DNA of 64,000 bases from Nocardia caishijiensis NBRC 108228 (GTDB lineage Bacteria; Actinomycetota; Actinomycetes; Mycobacteriales; Mycobacteriaceae): assembly GCF_001612825.1 (NCBI RefSeq), contig NZ_BDBE01000029.1, positions 62,001 to 126,000 on the forward strand, in the 5' to 3' direction. Below the pieces are notes generated by a model. That model was not told the DNA's origin and did no database searches. It was given only the letters and a program-made list of their open reading frames with translations. Positions 50,889 through 60,073 of the stretch are shown here, piece by piece. Each line of letters starts with the position of its first letter. Within the stretch, counting starts at the first letter, position 1. The position numbers and the translations under genes were made by a program.

Positions 50889-52718
50889 ATGACTGATATT
50901 CGCCAGGCACAACGGGCTTTCGACGCGGGGGTTCTTTCGCTCGGGCTGAGCATCGACGGACAGGAATCGAGCCGCGATCTCGAGTACGCCAGATTGGCGT
51001 TCACTCGGGCCACCGAATGGGACGACGGCATGTGCGACGCCTGGCTCGGCCGGGCCGCGGCGGGGGAACTCACCCAGGAAGTGCTGGTCAATCTGCACCG
51101 AACGAGTACGAGCACGCTCAATCGCGAGCAGCGCAGGGTCGGCTTGGCGCCGCGTCAGCTCGTCGGTCGGTTCACGCCCGGCCTCTACATCGATTATCCG
51201 CTGTCGAGCTTCACCGAGATCTGGCTCGCGTACGCGGCCCAGCTGATCGCGGACAAGCAGTACGGCGAAGCCGAACGGATCCTCGACGAACTCGCGGGGC
51301 ATCGAGCCGCCAAGCCCCGCGATCCCGACGCCCTCGTCGACGACCGGATCTGCGCCTATGTGCGTGGCGTCCTGCACTACCAGACCCAACGCTGGTCGGA
51401 CGTGATGTCGGTGCTGCCAGGGTCCGCCGATTGGGACGACCCGTATCTCGCGGCGGGCGCCCACGTGATGGTCGGTTCGGCCTGCGCACAACTCGGCCTG
51501 TTCGGCGAGGCGATCCGCCGCCTGGAGCAAGCCGAGGCAGGTCCGATCCCGGCGGCACGCACCACGGCCATGTTCTGTCGCGGACTGTGCCTGCGCGAAA
51601 CCGGCAAGGCCGAGGAAGCGCAGAAGCTGTTCGAGCAGGTGTACTCACAGGCACCGGACTTCGAGGCCAATGCCGCCGCGATGCGGGACAAGACCTACCG
51701 ATTGACGGTGACGACCCGCGAGGCACTCGAGGCGAGGACCGACAAGTGGGATCCGGCCTCGGCGCCGTCGATGTCCGATCTCGAGGACGCGCAGATCCAG
51801 GATCGGGCCAAGACCGTGCTCTCGGAGGCGCGGGCCGAGCTGACCAAGCAGATCGGGCTGGCTTCGGTGAAGACCCAGGTAGCCAAGCTGCAGTCCACCG
51901 CCCAGCTCGCCCGGATCCGCGCGGAGAAGGGGCTGTCGAGCGCGCCGCGCGGACAGCATCTCGCGTTCACCGGCCCGCCCGGCACCGGCAAGACCACGAT
52001 CGCGCGGGTGGTCGCCAAGATCTATTGCGGCGTCGGAATTCTCAAGACCGACAAGGTTGTCGAGGCCAAGCGCGTCGACTTCGTCAGCCAGAATCTCGGC
52101 GGCACCGCGCTCAAGACCGAGAAGGTGATCGACAGCGCGATGGACGGAGTGCTGTTCATCGATGAGGCGTACACCCTCATCCAGACCGGTCTGTCCGGTG
52201 GCGACGCCTTCGGACGTGAGGCCGTGGACACCCTGCTGGCCCGCATGGAGAACGACCGCGACCGGCTCGTCGTGATCATCGCGGGCTACGACGGTGAGAT
52301 CGACCGTTTCCTCGCGGCGAACGACGGTCTCGCGTCACGCTTTTCGAAGCGGTTGCAGTTTCCCTCCTACACACCCGAAGAACTCGGCCAGATCGGTGAG
52401 GTTATCGCGGCGTCACGTGACTCCACGCTCTCCGAGGAAGCACTCGGCCGGTTGGTCCTCGCCTGTCGAGGTCTCTACGAAACACACAGCACCGATCAGA
52501 GCGGTCAGCCCCGCCGTGGGGTCGATCTGGCGGGCAATGGTCGTTTCATCCGCAATGTCATCGAGGCGGCCGAGGAGGAACGCGAGTTCCGGCTCGCCAA
52601 CGACGACTCCCTCGACCTGTCCAGCGTCGACGACTCGATCCTGATGCGCATCGAGGAACCCGATATGGCAGTCGCCCTGGACGGGCTGCTCGCCTCGCTC
52701 GGATTCTCGGCGAACTGA
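50889..52718 (+). CDS. eccA: type VII secretion AAA+ ATPase EccA
   Basis: 609 residues. Residues 1-280 are tetratricopeptide-like helices. The C-terminal CbxX/CfqX AAA+ domain has Walker A GPPGTGKTT (about 361) and Walker B VLFIDEAYTL (about 421), with the sensor segment RLVVIIAGYDGEID after it and RFSKRLQFPSY as the arginine-finger region. EccA is cytosolic and thought to release EspG from PE/PPE substrates. ATG 50889 is 8 bases after GGGGG; a GTG six bases upstream is too close to that site. It forms a short rightward operon with eccE. Confidence 0.95.
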   Translation: MTDIRQAQRAFDAGVLSLGLSIDGQESSRDLEYARLAFTRATEWDDGMCDAWLGRAAAGELTQEVLVNLHRTSTSTLNREQRRVGLAPRQLVGRFTPGLYIDYPLSSFTEIWLAYAAQLIADKQYGEAERILDELAGHRAAKPRDPDALVDDRICAYVRGVLHYQTQRWSDVMSVLPGSADWDDPYLAAGAHVMVGSACAQLGLFGEAIRRLEQAEAGPIPAARTTAMFCRGLCLRETGKAEEAQKLFEQVYSQAPDFEANAAAMRDKTYRLTVTTREALEARTDKWDPASAPSMSDLEDAQIQDRAKTVLSEARAELTKQIGLASVKTQVAKLQSTAQLARIRAEKGLSSAPRGQHLAFTGPPGTGKTTIARVVAKIYCGVGILKTDKVVEAKRVDFVSQNLGGTALKTEKVIDSAMDGVLFIDEAYTLIQTGLSGGDAFGREAVDTLLARMENDRDRLVVIIAGYDGEIDRFLAANDGLASRFSKRLQFPSYTPEELGQIGEVIAASRDSTLSEEALGRLVLACRGLYETHSTDQSGQPRRGVDLAGNGRFIRNVIEAAEEEREFRLANDDSLDLSSVDDSILMRIEEPDMAVALDGLLASLGFSAN

Positions 52719-52794
52719 GCGCGGCAAATCAACTGAGAGAGGCACGAGAACGCGCGCGACGACGTCGGCGGGTGTTCGGGTCGGGTGGAGATCG

Positions 52795-54558
52795 GTGAGT
52801 ATTCAACAACTGTCAGAAGAACGGACCTCCCAGGAGCCGGAACCCGAGCAGCCAGGCACCTCCGGGCTGAGCTCGCAGGAGTTCTGGTTGTTCCGCCACC
52901 TACCGCTGGGACTGGTGATCCCGGTCGCGCTCATCGAGGTCGTGGCGTCACTGATCTCGATCGCGCTCAACGCGCCGTGGTGGGCGACGATGATCGTCTG
53001 CCTCGTGGTGGCCGCGTGCGGATTCGCCCCGGTGCGCGGGGTGCCGATCGGCCTGCGGCTGGGCGCGTGGGTGCACTACCGGTGGCGCCAGCGCACCCGG
53101 ACCATCATCGAACAGGACTCGACCTTCGACGTCCCGCTGCCCGACGGTGGCAGCGCCGGTGTGCGCTGGGACGGCCGCTGCCTGGTCACCATGCTGCGGG
53201 TCGACTCGCCACCGGACACACTGACCCTGCTCGACCGTGGTTCGCTCAGCACCGACCAGGTCCTGCCGCTCACCGAAATCGCGCACTGCCTGCGGCAATT
53301 CGATATCGCCCTCGATTCCATCGATGTGGTCAGCACCGGCACCCGCACCACGAGCACCGACGCCGTGCTCACCGGATACGCCGCCCAGGTGGCACCGCTC
53401 GGCCGCATGTACGACCAGATCCTCGGCCCGCTGCCCGCCATCGCGCAGCGCACCATGTGGATCGTGCTCCGCCTGGACCCCCTGGCCAACGCCGAGGCCA
53501 TCGCCAACCGGGGCAGCGGCCACGAGGGCACGCTGCGCGCGGCGATCATCGCCACCCTGCGCGTGACCAACCGCCTCGCGACCAACGGCATCAAGGCCGC
53601 GATCCTGACCTCGGCCGACATGAGCGTCGCGATCAGGGAACTCAGTCGCGGCATCGCGATCGACCAGTTCGACGAACGACCCGACTCCCTGGAACAAGCA
53701 GACGTCTATCTGACGAGCTACCAGATCGGCGACGAACTCATCACCGCCGACGGCTTCGCGCGGGTGTGGGCGGTGCCGAGCCTGGCGACGACGGTGATGG
53801 TGCGGCTGCTGTCCGGTGACGACACCCGTGGCCGACTCGGTCAGCGGCGCAAGATGATCGAAGTCGACGCGCGAGTCCGCTACGACACCTACACCGAATT
53901 CGAGGAAACACCGCTGGCCGGGTTGCGACCGCTGCCCCGACGCCAACTCTGGGCCTTGGCCGACAGCCTGCCGATCGGCAGCCGCGACACCGGGGCGGTC
54001 GGCTATCGCGGTGGCCTCGACGCCCTCGCCGACCTCAGCATCCCCACCACCGGTTGCGGGCAGCTGATCGGTGCCGACCGCTCGGGCCGGGGCGTGGCCA
54101 TTCCGCTGGTCGGTGTCGGCAGTCGCCGGATCGAGATCGTCGGCAATCTCTACCTCGCCCAGCAGGTGATCCTGCGGGCCATCGCGCTCGGGGCCGGGGC
54201 GATCGTCCACACCGATCGCCCCGCCGCCTGGCACACCATGGTCGCCAATGTCGGTGCGCCGAGCGCGCTGACCGTGGCCCCGCGCAATGCGGGCGCCCGG
54301 GTCACGCCCGCGGGCGGCGGACCGCAGGCGCCCGCGATCGTCATCGTGTTCGACGGTGTTCCCGCCTCCGCACCGCCCGGATCCGCGACCGTGGTGAACA
54401 TCGCCCGCGAATTCACGTCCGCACCCCGGCCGGAAGTCGACGTCACGATCATCCAGGATCCGCAGTCGCCCACCACGATCACCGTGCACACCCCGACTTC
54501 CACGGCGACCGCCACCCTCGTCACCACCCCCACCGAGCAGCACTACCTCGGAGTCTGA
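52795..54558 (+). CDS. eccE: type VII secretion protein EccE
   Basis: 587 residues. Two membrane helices near residues 35-80 (LGLVIPVALIEVVASLISIA and MIVCLVVAACGFAPV), then GAWVHYRWRQR, which is typical of EccE just after the membrane. A long periplasmic/cytosolic domain follows, ending in a Thr-rich tail. EccE is an outer part of the ESX inner-membrane complex; it is absent from ESX-4 loci in M. tuberculosis. GTG 52795 follows GGTGGAGA. Gap to eccA is 76 bases; the convergent eccB lies beyond a strong hairpin. Confidence 0.93.
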   Translation: MSIQQLSEERTSQEPEPEQPGTSGLSSQEFWLFRHLPLGLVIPVALIEVVASLISIALNAPWWATMIVCLVVAACGFAPVRGVPIGLRLGAWVHYRWRQRTRTIIEQDSTFDVPLPDGGSAGVRWDGRCLVTMLRVDSPPDTLTLLDRGSLSTDQVLPLTEIAHCLRQFDIALDSIDVVSTGTRTTSTDAVLTGYAAQVAPLGRMYDQILGPLPAIAQRTMWIVLRLDPLANAEAIANRGSGHEGTLRAAIIATLRVTNRLATNGIKAAILTSADMSVAIRELSRGIAIDQFDERPDSLEQADVYLTSYQIGDELITADGFARVWAVPSLATTVMVRLLSGDDTRGRLGQRRKMIEVDARVRYDTYTEFEETPLAGLRPLPRRQLWALADSLPIGSRDTGAVGYRGGLDALADLSIPTTGCGQLIGADRSGRGVAIPLVGVGSRRIEIVGNLYLAQQVILRAIALGAGAIVHTDRPAAWHTMVANVGAPSALTVAPRNAGARVTPAGGGPQAPAIVIVFDGVPASAPPGSATVVNIAREFTSAPRPEVDVTIIQDPQSPTTITVHTPTSTATATLVTTPTEQHYLGV

Positions 54559-54578
54559 GCCGGTTACCCAGAGACGAC

Positions 54579-54613
54579 AGAGCCCGTCCGGCCTGATCGG
54601 CCGGACGGGCTCT
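54579..54613. terminator. bidirectional terminator between eccE and eccB
   Basis: Arms 54579-54593 and 54599-54613 are perfect 15-base reverse complements around a 5-base loop (TGATC). It sits in the 69-base gap between two convergent genes, 20 bases after the eccE stop. No U-tract on either side, as often in high-GC actinobacteria. Confidence 0.85.
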
Positions 54614-54627
54614 GGCTGTCGGACGAT

Positions 54628-56130
54628 TCAGCTACCGGTGGGCAGCGAGTCGTACTTCGTGAGGGCCGCTTGCTTGGACAGCGTCGCCCCCGGCACCAGC
54701 TGGCCGACGATCTCCCACGGCGCCAGCTTCGGGGTGCGTCCCAGGCCGAGTACCTCCGCGGTGTCCAGATCCGGTATGCCATACCGGATTCCGTTGTCGG
54801 CCACATAGAACAGGCTGCCCCGCCGTGGGCTGCCCGAGCTGATGCCGGTGATCTGGATGAACTCCCCTGACGACGGCGGGATGTAGGCGCCGTCGATCCG
54901 GTCGCCGGTGCCGTCCGAGGTGGCCACAGTGACGGCCTTCGCCGAATCCGGCAGCGGCAACCGGGTTCCGGCCAGCAGCGTGACGACCGCCCGGTCGGCG
55001 GGTGCCTCGGTGGCGTCCGGCGCTTTGGTCGGAATCGCTTTCGTCTTCGTCCACGACAGGCACGCCACCGGGGCGTCCTCACCCGTGAGGATGTTCGGGA
55101 TCTCGTCGGGGAACTCGTTGATCGGCAGACCCGACACCGTCGCCATTCCATCCAGAATGTCCGGTGGCATCGACTTGATCTCCGACATCCCCTGAGAATT
55201 CGCGTTCCGGATCACCTGCGCCGTGAACGGCGAAATCCGCTGCACGCCACCGGCCTGCACGACATACAGTGCGTCTCCCTCGGCGGTGGACACCTTGATC
55301 ACGCCGCCGATCGGCACCTCACTCAACCGTCCGGGCCCCGGCTGGCCCGCCAGCGGAATAGTCGGCGGGGTCAATACCGGAACCTCGCGCGCGGAATCGA
55401 GCAGACCGGCGCTCACCGCCCGCGGCTGATACTCCGAAAGCCGCAGCGTCCGTGCGACCGCCGTGTTTTTCGTGTCGATCTCGGCCCGCTTGCCGTCATA
55501 GATCAGGTAGGTCTTCTCGCCCCTGTTCACCAGCAGTGCCGCCGCCGGTTCGGCCTCTCGGATCACCGCGTTCAAGTGCGGCCGACCGGCAACCATCGTG
55601 GTCACCACACCGGGCGACGAGATCGCACTACCCGACTTCGACAGCTGCACCGTGTCACACAGCGTCCAATCGGATCGTTCGCTCTGCTTCGAGGCAGGCA
55701 GCGCGCCCGGCGCGCCGGGCAAACCGAGAATGGGCCCCCGTGGCGCCGAATCCAGCTTGCGATCCTTCACCGAAGTAGGCGACTCACTGCTACCGGTGAT
55801 CAACCGCGCCGACGCCAGGTTCAGCACCGGATGCAGCGCGGTGATGTTCTTGTTGTTGTTGTCACGCACCACGACATAGAGCGCACCACTGTCTTTCCCC
55901 ATGACGATATTCGCGTCACCGATCGCCCCCTGCGGGCGCAGAAACGCCATGATCGCCGCCCCGGCGACGATCAACAACGCGAGGATCGCACCGGCAACCA
56001 GCGAACGCAACTGAGAACGCATGGGGTCGTGCAGCATTCGCACGTCACGCCGGATCAGGGCGTGGTCGAGCCTGCGCAACAAGAAGCGATAGCCGTTGAC
56101 CTGCGCGCGGGTGGTCAGCTGGGCAGGCAC
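54628..56130 (-). CDS. eccB: type VII secretion protein EccB
   Basis: 500 residues. QLTTRAQVNGYRFLLRRLDH, then ALIRRDVRMLHDP is the EccB N-terminal signature. One membrane helix follows (LRSLVAGAILALLIVAGAAI). The periplasmic part includes repeated beta domains (VVRDNNNKNITALHPVLN, LVNRGEKTYLIYDGKRAEI). EccB lines the periplasmic side of the ESX complex. GTG 56130 is preceded by AGGGAGGAA at 3-5 bases. It belongs to the leftward operon that begins with the EspG/PPE/PE genes. Confidence 0.96.
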   Translation of the reverse strand: MPAQLTTRAQVNGYRFLLRRLDHALIRRDVRMLHDPMRSQLRSLVAGAILALLIVAGAAIMAFLRPQGAIGDANIVMGKDSGALYVVVRDNNNKNITALHPVLNLASARLITGSSESPTSVKDRKLDSAPRGPILGLPGAPGALPASKQSERSDWTLCDTVQLSKSGSAISSPGVVTTMVAGRPHLNAVIREAEPAAALLVNRGEKTYLIYDGKRAEIDTKNTAVARTLRLSEYQPRAVSAGLLDSAREVPVLTPPTIPLAGQPGPGRLSEVPIGGVIKVSTAEGDALYVVQAGGVQRISPFTAQVIRNANSQGMSEIKSMPPDILDGMATVSGLPINEFPDEIPNILTGEDAPVACLSWTKTKAIPTKAPDATEAPADRAVVTLLAGTRLPLPDSAKAVTVATSDGTGDRIDGAYIPPSSGEFIQITGISSGSPRRGSLFYVADNGIRYGIPDLDTAEVLGLGRTPKLAPWEIVGQLVPGATLSKQAALTKYDSLPTGS

Positions 56131-56155
56131 TGTTCCTCCCTACCTTCAGACGAAC

Positions 56156-56186
56156 GCACCCCTTCCGGAGTACCCGGGAGGGGTGC
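56156..56186 (-). terminator. hairpin between the esx genes and eccB
   Basis: GCACCCCTTCC (56156-56166) and GGGAGGGGTGC (56176-56186) pair over 11 positions with one mismatch and a 9-base loop. It lies 17 bases after the last esx stop. No U-tract. A partial terminator here would give more esx than eccB transcript. Confidence 0.5.
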
Positions 56187-56202
56187 GCTGGTCGCAGAAT
56201 TC

Positions 56203-56517
56203 TTACCCGATACCGGCGAATCCGTCGCCGATCTTTCCGTCGGTCCCCAGAGCGCGGTTCAGACCCGACTCCACGGCCTTGGCGACCTGGTTCAGGACCA
56301 CCTTGGTGTTACTGAACTCCTCCGCCCACGACGCGTAGACCGCATTGAAACTCCCGATCGCAGCGCCTTCGTCGCCCTGACCAGCCCAACCAGCCTGCAT
56401 CTGCGCACGGCCCTTCTCCATGAGGTCCGCACCGGCTTCCAGCTTCGCCCACTCCTGGTTGAGAGTGTCGTACAGTGCAGAAATTTGCGCCGGGTTGTAC
56501 AGCATTACATCTGACAT
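56203..56517 (-). CDS. WXG100-family protein (EsxA-like)
   Basis: 104 residues, two helices joined by the W44-A-G46 turn (AGWAGQGD). It follows the other esx gene by 32 bases and would form the antiparallel heterodimer exported by ESX systems. No Y-x-x-x-D/E motif is present, so its partner must carry the secretion signal. The gene is small, acidic and lies downstream, as esxA is in ESX-1. Which numbered paralogue it matches cannot be told. Confidence 0.92.
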   Translation of the reverse strand: MSDVMLYNPAQISALYDTLNQEWAKLEAGADLMEKGRAQMQAGWAGQGDEGAAIGSFNAVYASWAEEFSNTKVVLNQVAKAVESGLNRALGTDGKIGDGFAGIG

Positions 56518-56549
56518 ATTATTCTCCGTTTCAGGTCGAATGGATTGGA

Positions 56550-56888
56550 TTAGGCTTTGTTACCGGGGTTGAGGTGCACGTAGTTGGAATTCGCCGTCGG
56601 CCCCTTGTAGTCGTCGGCGTTATCAGTGTCGGCAAGCGAGTACTGCTTCTGGCCGTCCTCTACGTTCTGGTGAACCGCATCGAGCTTCTGGTTCAAACGC
56701 ACCGACTCCTCGTGCCATGCGAAGGCCGCGTCATAGAACGCATTGGCCGCAGTACCCTGCCAACCGCCGCCCACGCTTTCGACCGCGTCGGTGATCCGCT
56801 TCAGCGTGCCGCGGATGTCGGAGATCGCGCCCTCCATCGTGTTCGCTGCCGCGGCGGCTGCCGCCGGATCCTGAAAAACGATTCCCAT
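56550..56888 (-). CDS. WXG100-family protein with YxxxD signal (EsxB-like)
   Basis: 112 residues. W43-Q-G45 marks the helix turn, and Y83-S-L-A-D87 is the Y-x-x-x-D/E secretion motif at the end of the second helix, followed by a flexible tail. These are features of EsxB (CFP-10), the partner recognised by EccC. ATG 56888 follows GAAGGGTATG on the minus strand. Pairs with the next gene. Confidence 0.92.
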   Translation of the reverse strand: MGIVFQDPAAAAAAANTMEGAISDIRGTLKRITDAVESVGGGWQGTAANAFYDAAFAWHEESVRLNQKLDAVHQNVEDGQKQYSLADTDNADDYKGPTANSNYVHLNPGNKA

Positions 56889-56972
56889 TGTTCATACCCT
56901 TCTCATGCTGTTTCCGGAAATTCCGGACGGTGCTGCGCACCGAGAGTGTTCCGACCAAATTGGCTCCAGCTG

Positions 56973-57767
56973 TCACCAGGTTGGAAGCCAACTCCCCCCC
57001 GGCAACGAATCAACCAACCCCGAAATCGCCTGAGCGATCCGGTGATCGGTCCCCGATGTGACTGTGGACCACACCCGCTGGTCCGGGGCTGAACCGGGAG
57101 CGGCCGCGATGCGACCGTGCGCGGTGTCGTAAACGACAACGGCTCCCGGGGAGCTTGTAGTGACGCCGTCCTCGTGCGCATAAGCGACGATTTCGGCGAA
57201 TGAGCGGCACGAACCGAACGCCAGTCCGTACGCTGTGGCGTCACGCGATTGCACACCGAGGGCATACACCGCGTCGGCGTAGTCGGATGACTCCGTCGCG
57301 CCGTCGAGTCGTTCGGCGATCTCGGCCGCCGGGGCGCTGAAACTGACCACCTGGGCGGCCTCACAGCGCCCGAGCGCCTCGAGGATCGGGCGCGCCAGCG
57401 CGGCGCCTGATCCGTCGTTCCACATGGATGTGATCTCGAAGTGTTCGCCGCGTCGAACAGCGAAAGCGTGTTGCTCACCACGCCGGACCAGGCTCATCCG
57501 CACGATTTCGCCGCCGCCGTATACACGGACGACCAACTCACGTTCGGGATTAGCGAGCGCGACCAGCGAGTCGCTCAGCTCGGGCGAGACCTCGCCGAAG
57601 TCGTCCACCGAACCAGCGGATTCCAATGCGGCCAACGTCTTCGCCTGTGCTTGCCGCAGCTCGTCGTATGTCTCCCACTGCGGCCACACCGCGAGCACGG
57701 TCGGCAACGTCTGCACGCCGAGCCGCTCGGTCAACGTCAGCAACCCATCGGTGGTCAGAGTTGTCAC
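56973..57767 (-). CDS. EspG-like ESX secretion-associated chaperone (1)
   Basis: 264 residues, one of two EspG-like proteins in this locus. WPQWETYDELRQAQ, NPERELVVRVYG and the GAVVVYDTAHGRIAAAPG strand match EspG-family proteins (PF14011), which bind the tip of PE/PPE pairs and keep them soluble. GTG 57767 overlaps the PPE stop as GTGA and follows AGGAGG at 7 bases, so it is coupled to the PPE gene, its expected client. Confidence 0.75.
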   Translation of the reverse strand: MTTLTTDGLLTLTERLGVQTLPTVLAVWPQWETYDELRQAQAKTLAALESAGSVDDFGEVSPELSDSLVALANPERELVVRVYGGGEIVRMSLVRRGEQHAFAVRRGEHFEITSMWNDGSGAALARPILEALGRCEAAQVVSFSAPAAEIAERLDGATESSDYADAVYALGVQSRDATAYGLAFGSCRSFAEIVAYAHEDGVTTSSPGAVVVYDTAHGRIAAAPGSAPDQRVWSTVTSGTDHRIAQAISGLVDSLPGGSWLPTW

Positions 57768-58720
57768 GGAGTCGCCTCCTCGACCTGGGTGACGACCTGC
57801 ACGCTTGCCGAGGAACCGCCGAGCACGGCGGGCGCGGCCTGCACTCCCGCATCGTCGAAATCGGCCTCGCCCACGGAAAGCAAGCCTGCTCGACTCGTGT
57901 GCTCATCGTCCGTCTTCGACACCAGAACACCGCCCGGCGACATCGGCACGGCTCCGTGGGGCACGGACACCGGCGGTGCGGTCGTCGCGATCGGTGTCGC
58001 GACAGTCGTAACCCCGGTCGTCACCACGCGACCCCGATAAGCCGTCTGCCGCACCGGAACCGACAGCGCGCCGATGCCGAGCGGCATGCCGACGCTCCCG
58101 ACCGGAACCGCCGCAGGCGCCGGCGTCTGCGCTGATGTTTCGGCGTTCAGCGCATCAGCCGTCGCGATCACCGGTGGCTGGGGTTGTTCCCAAGGTGTCG
58201 CCAACGGTTCGGTGACGACCTCGTAAGTTCGCATCACCCGCGCGGCTGTCGCCTTCGCGAGATCCGATTCGCCATCTATCTGCGCGGCTTTGGCCAACAT
58301 CGGCGCACCGAGCGAGGCGCTCACCGCTTCGAGTGCCTGCTGTGCCGACTGGATCGCGGCGATCGCACCGGCGTCGGGCATCGCCAACCTGGCCACCTGA
58401 TACGCGGCGGCGTGCGCTTCGGCCTGTGCCGCGTTGGAAGCGGCGGCCGTGGCCATGTCGAGGAACCAATGCCGCAGTGCCGAGATCTTTTCGACCGCGG
58501 CCCTGGCGCCGTCGGACTGCCAGGCACCATCGATGCCACCGAGGATCTTCTCGAATTCCACCACCGCGAGTCCGAAACTGGCTCCGAGCCGCGCCCACGC
58601 CAGCCCGGTCTCGGCCGACGGCTGCGCACCGGGACCGGTGGTCAGGTCCCGGGACAGGTCCTGGGGGGCTTTGGCCTCCCAGACCTGACCGGTGAAACCC
58701 GGAGGTGCAGGTTCGAGCAT
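57764..58720 (-). CDS. PPE-family protein
   Basis: 318 residues. It begins MLEPAPPGFTGQVWEAKAP; the Pro-Pro comes at residues 6-7 instead of near 8-10, and the 120-residue helical PPE domain with GGIDGAWQSDGARA (degenerate W-x-G) follows. The C-terminal 180 residues are Pro/Ala/Thr/Val-rich and low complexity (VPVGSVGMPLGIGALSVP). The ATG 58720 is chosen because it precedes PPGF; a longer reading to 58840 is antisense-like. It follows the PE gene by 13 bases and is coupled to EspG. Confidence 0.85.
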   Translation of the reverse strand: MLEPAPPGFTGQVWEAKAPQDLSRDLTTGPGAQPSAETGLAWARLGASFGLAVVEFEKILGGIDGAWQSDGARAAVEKISALRHWFLDMATAAASNAAQAEAHAAAYQVARLAMPDAGAIAAIQSAQQALEAVSASLGAPMLAKAAQIDGESDLAKATAARVMRTYEVVTEPLATPWEQPQPPVIATADALNAETSAQTPAPAAVPVGSVGMPLGIGALSVPVRQTAYRGRVVTTGVTTVATPIATTAPPVSVPHGAVPMSPGGVLVSKTDDEHTSRAGLLSVGEADFDDAGVQAAPAVLGGSSASVQVVTQVEEATP

Positions 58721-58733
58721 CAGCGAATTCCCG

Positions 58734-59078
58734 TCAGGCGTTCCGCGAACGGAGCTCGTCGGCAGTGATGTCCTCGTTCTGGGTGACCTGATCGGATTGC
58801 GCGCGCAGGTTCGCGGCGATCTTGCGTAGCTCCAGCACACCCTCGGTGACGTTGCGATGAAACGATTCGCCGACGGTGGTCAGCGTCTGCGCGGCGCGCA
58901 CAGACACCGCGTCGCTTCCCGCCGGGGCGGGAGAGAGGGTGTGCTCCTCGAGCCGCAGGTCGTTTTCCAGTCGCTGAGCGAGCGTGTCGAGCTGCGCCGC
59001 AGCATGGACCGCCGCGACCGAATCGAACCGGATTCCGCTCGACTCGCCCCCGACAGACGCGTTTGTGTCAGTCCCCAT
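58734..59078 (-). CDS. PE-like protein, partner of the PPE protein
   Basis: 114 residues, all helical. IRFDSVAAVHAAAQLDTLAQ and TVGESFHRNVTEGVLELRK-type helices fit PE-domain partners. ATG 59078 sits 8 bases after AGGAG, better than the GTG two codons upstream, which lies 2 bases after that site. It has no Tyr for a classic Y-x-x-x-D/E motif, which is unusual for PE. Placed just before the PPE gene, as in mycobacterial PE-PPE operons. Confidence 0.72.
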   Translation of the reverse strand: MGTDTNASVGGESSGIRFDSVAAVHAAAQLDTLAQRLENDLRLEEHTLSPAPAGSDAVSVRAAQTLTTVGESFHRNVTEGVLELRKIAANLRAQSDQVTQNEDITADELRSRNA

Positions 59079-59150
59079 TGCCACTGCTCCTAATTGCGAA
59101 CAAAACTCCGCCGCGAAATTGTTCGCAGCGGTAACGAATACGATCGAACG

Positions 59151-59468
59151 TCAGCGAACCCTCTGGGCATCCATTACAGCGGCGCCGACCTGTTCATCGA
59201 GCTGGATCGCGCCGACGGCTTGTGCGGAAACAAGCGCAGTACCCGCGTGCACGGCCGCGATCTCGGTGACCGACGCCAGGTTATTACCCTGCGCCACAGC
59301 GAACGCGGCAAGAAAATCCTGCCCGATCAAACCGAAGATCGGGACCGCGGCAGCCATCGAAGCGCCGGCATCGGCGGCTCCGGCAGCAGCTACCTGCGTA
59401 GCCATCGCGGCATTGGTCGCGCCGTAGTTGGAAATTACACTGGCGTCGGTACGAATCAAAGCGGCCAT
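59151..59468 (-). CDS. EspC-like type VII secretion target
   Basis: 105 residues, Ala-rich, helical. PIFGLIGQDFLAAFAVAQGN in the middle matches the F-x-x-IG-x-x-FL segment of EspC/DUF2580 proteins (ESX-1 excreted factors). No signal peptide. ATG 59468 follows GGAGGGG closely. It lies between the PE gene and the YbaB-like gene on the same strand. Confidence 0.65.
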   Translation of the reverse strand: MAALIRTDASVISNYGATNAAMATQVAAAGAADAGASMAAAVPIFGLIGQDFLAAFAVAQGNNLASVTEIAAVHAGTALVSAQAVGAIQLDEQVGAAVMDAQRVR

Positions 59469-59574
59469 CGTCCCCTCCGAAATATCTGATGGTCGAGATC
59501 AGCATACATCGCTGAATTATGTTGCGCTACTGGGCTTTAAGGGAATCATATGCGGCTCGAAAGTTAACGAGACA

Positions 59575-59874
59575 TTACCGCGCGACCTCGGCGTTGAACT
59601 CCTCGATCAACCGCGCCCGGCGCGCGAAGGCACTGGCCGCGGCTGCGGCGGCGGTAGCGACAAGGGTCGACTCGAAGCCGCCCGGCGTCATACCGTTGAC
59701 CGCGTCCGAGAAGTCCAGCGCCGTCATGGCACCATTTCCGTCGACCTCGACCGTCATCGCCTCGTCCTCGGAGGCCTCACGCGCCCTGATCCGCGCGAGT
59801 TGGTCATGCAGATCGCGCATACGATAGACCTGTCGCTGCACCCGATCGACCAACTCGTCCATGGAATCGACCAC
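59575..59874 (-). CDS. YbaB/EbfC-family protein (EspL-like)
   Basis: 99 residues. A helical N-terminus (DELVDRVQRQVYRMRDLHDQ) and the segment TVEVDGNGAMTALDFSDAVN form the YbaB/EbfC fold. EspL in ESX-1 loci is of this type and affects stability of secreted Esp proteins. GTG 59874 is 4 bases after GGAAGGGGGGAATC; an ATG at 59862 is the alternative. Confidence 0.75.
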   Translation of the reverse strand: MVDSMDELVDRVQRQVYRMRDLHDQLARIRAREASEDEAMTVEVDGNGAMTALDFSDAVNGMTPGGFESTLVATAAAAAASAFARRARLIEEFNAEVAR

Positions 59875-60073
59875 GATTCCCCCCTTCCATCTCGTCATCT
59901 ACCGACGAGACTCCAAACCTGTTGTTACAAGTACCATCTCATCCCCGAAAGCGCCATAGATCATCGCTTTTCTGTCACGATCGGCGGCAAACCGTTCAGC
60001 CTGATCGGTCGAAATATGCGTACAGAGTTCCCGTATTTCGATATGCGCCGAACGAGGACCTGTCAATCAGGAA

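Noticed and set aside
43751..58720. Calling the locus ESX-4 because of its closeness to the ribosomal operon
   Set aside because: EccA, EccE, EspG, PE and PPE genes are present, which ESX-4 of M. tuberculosis lacks.
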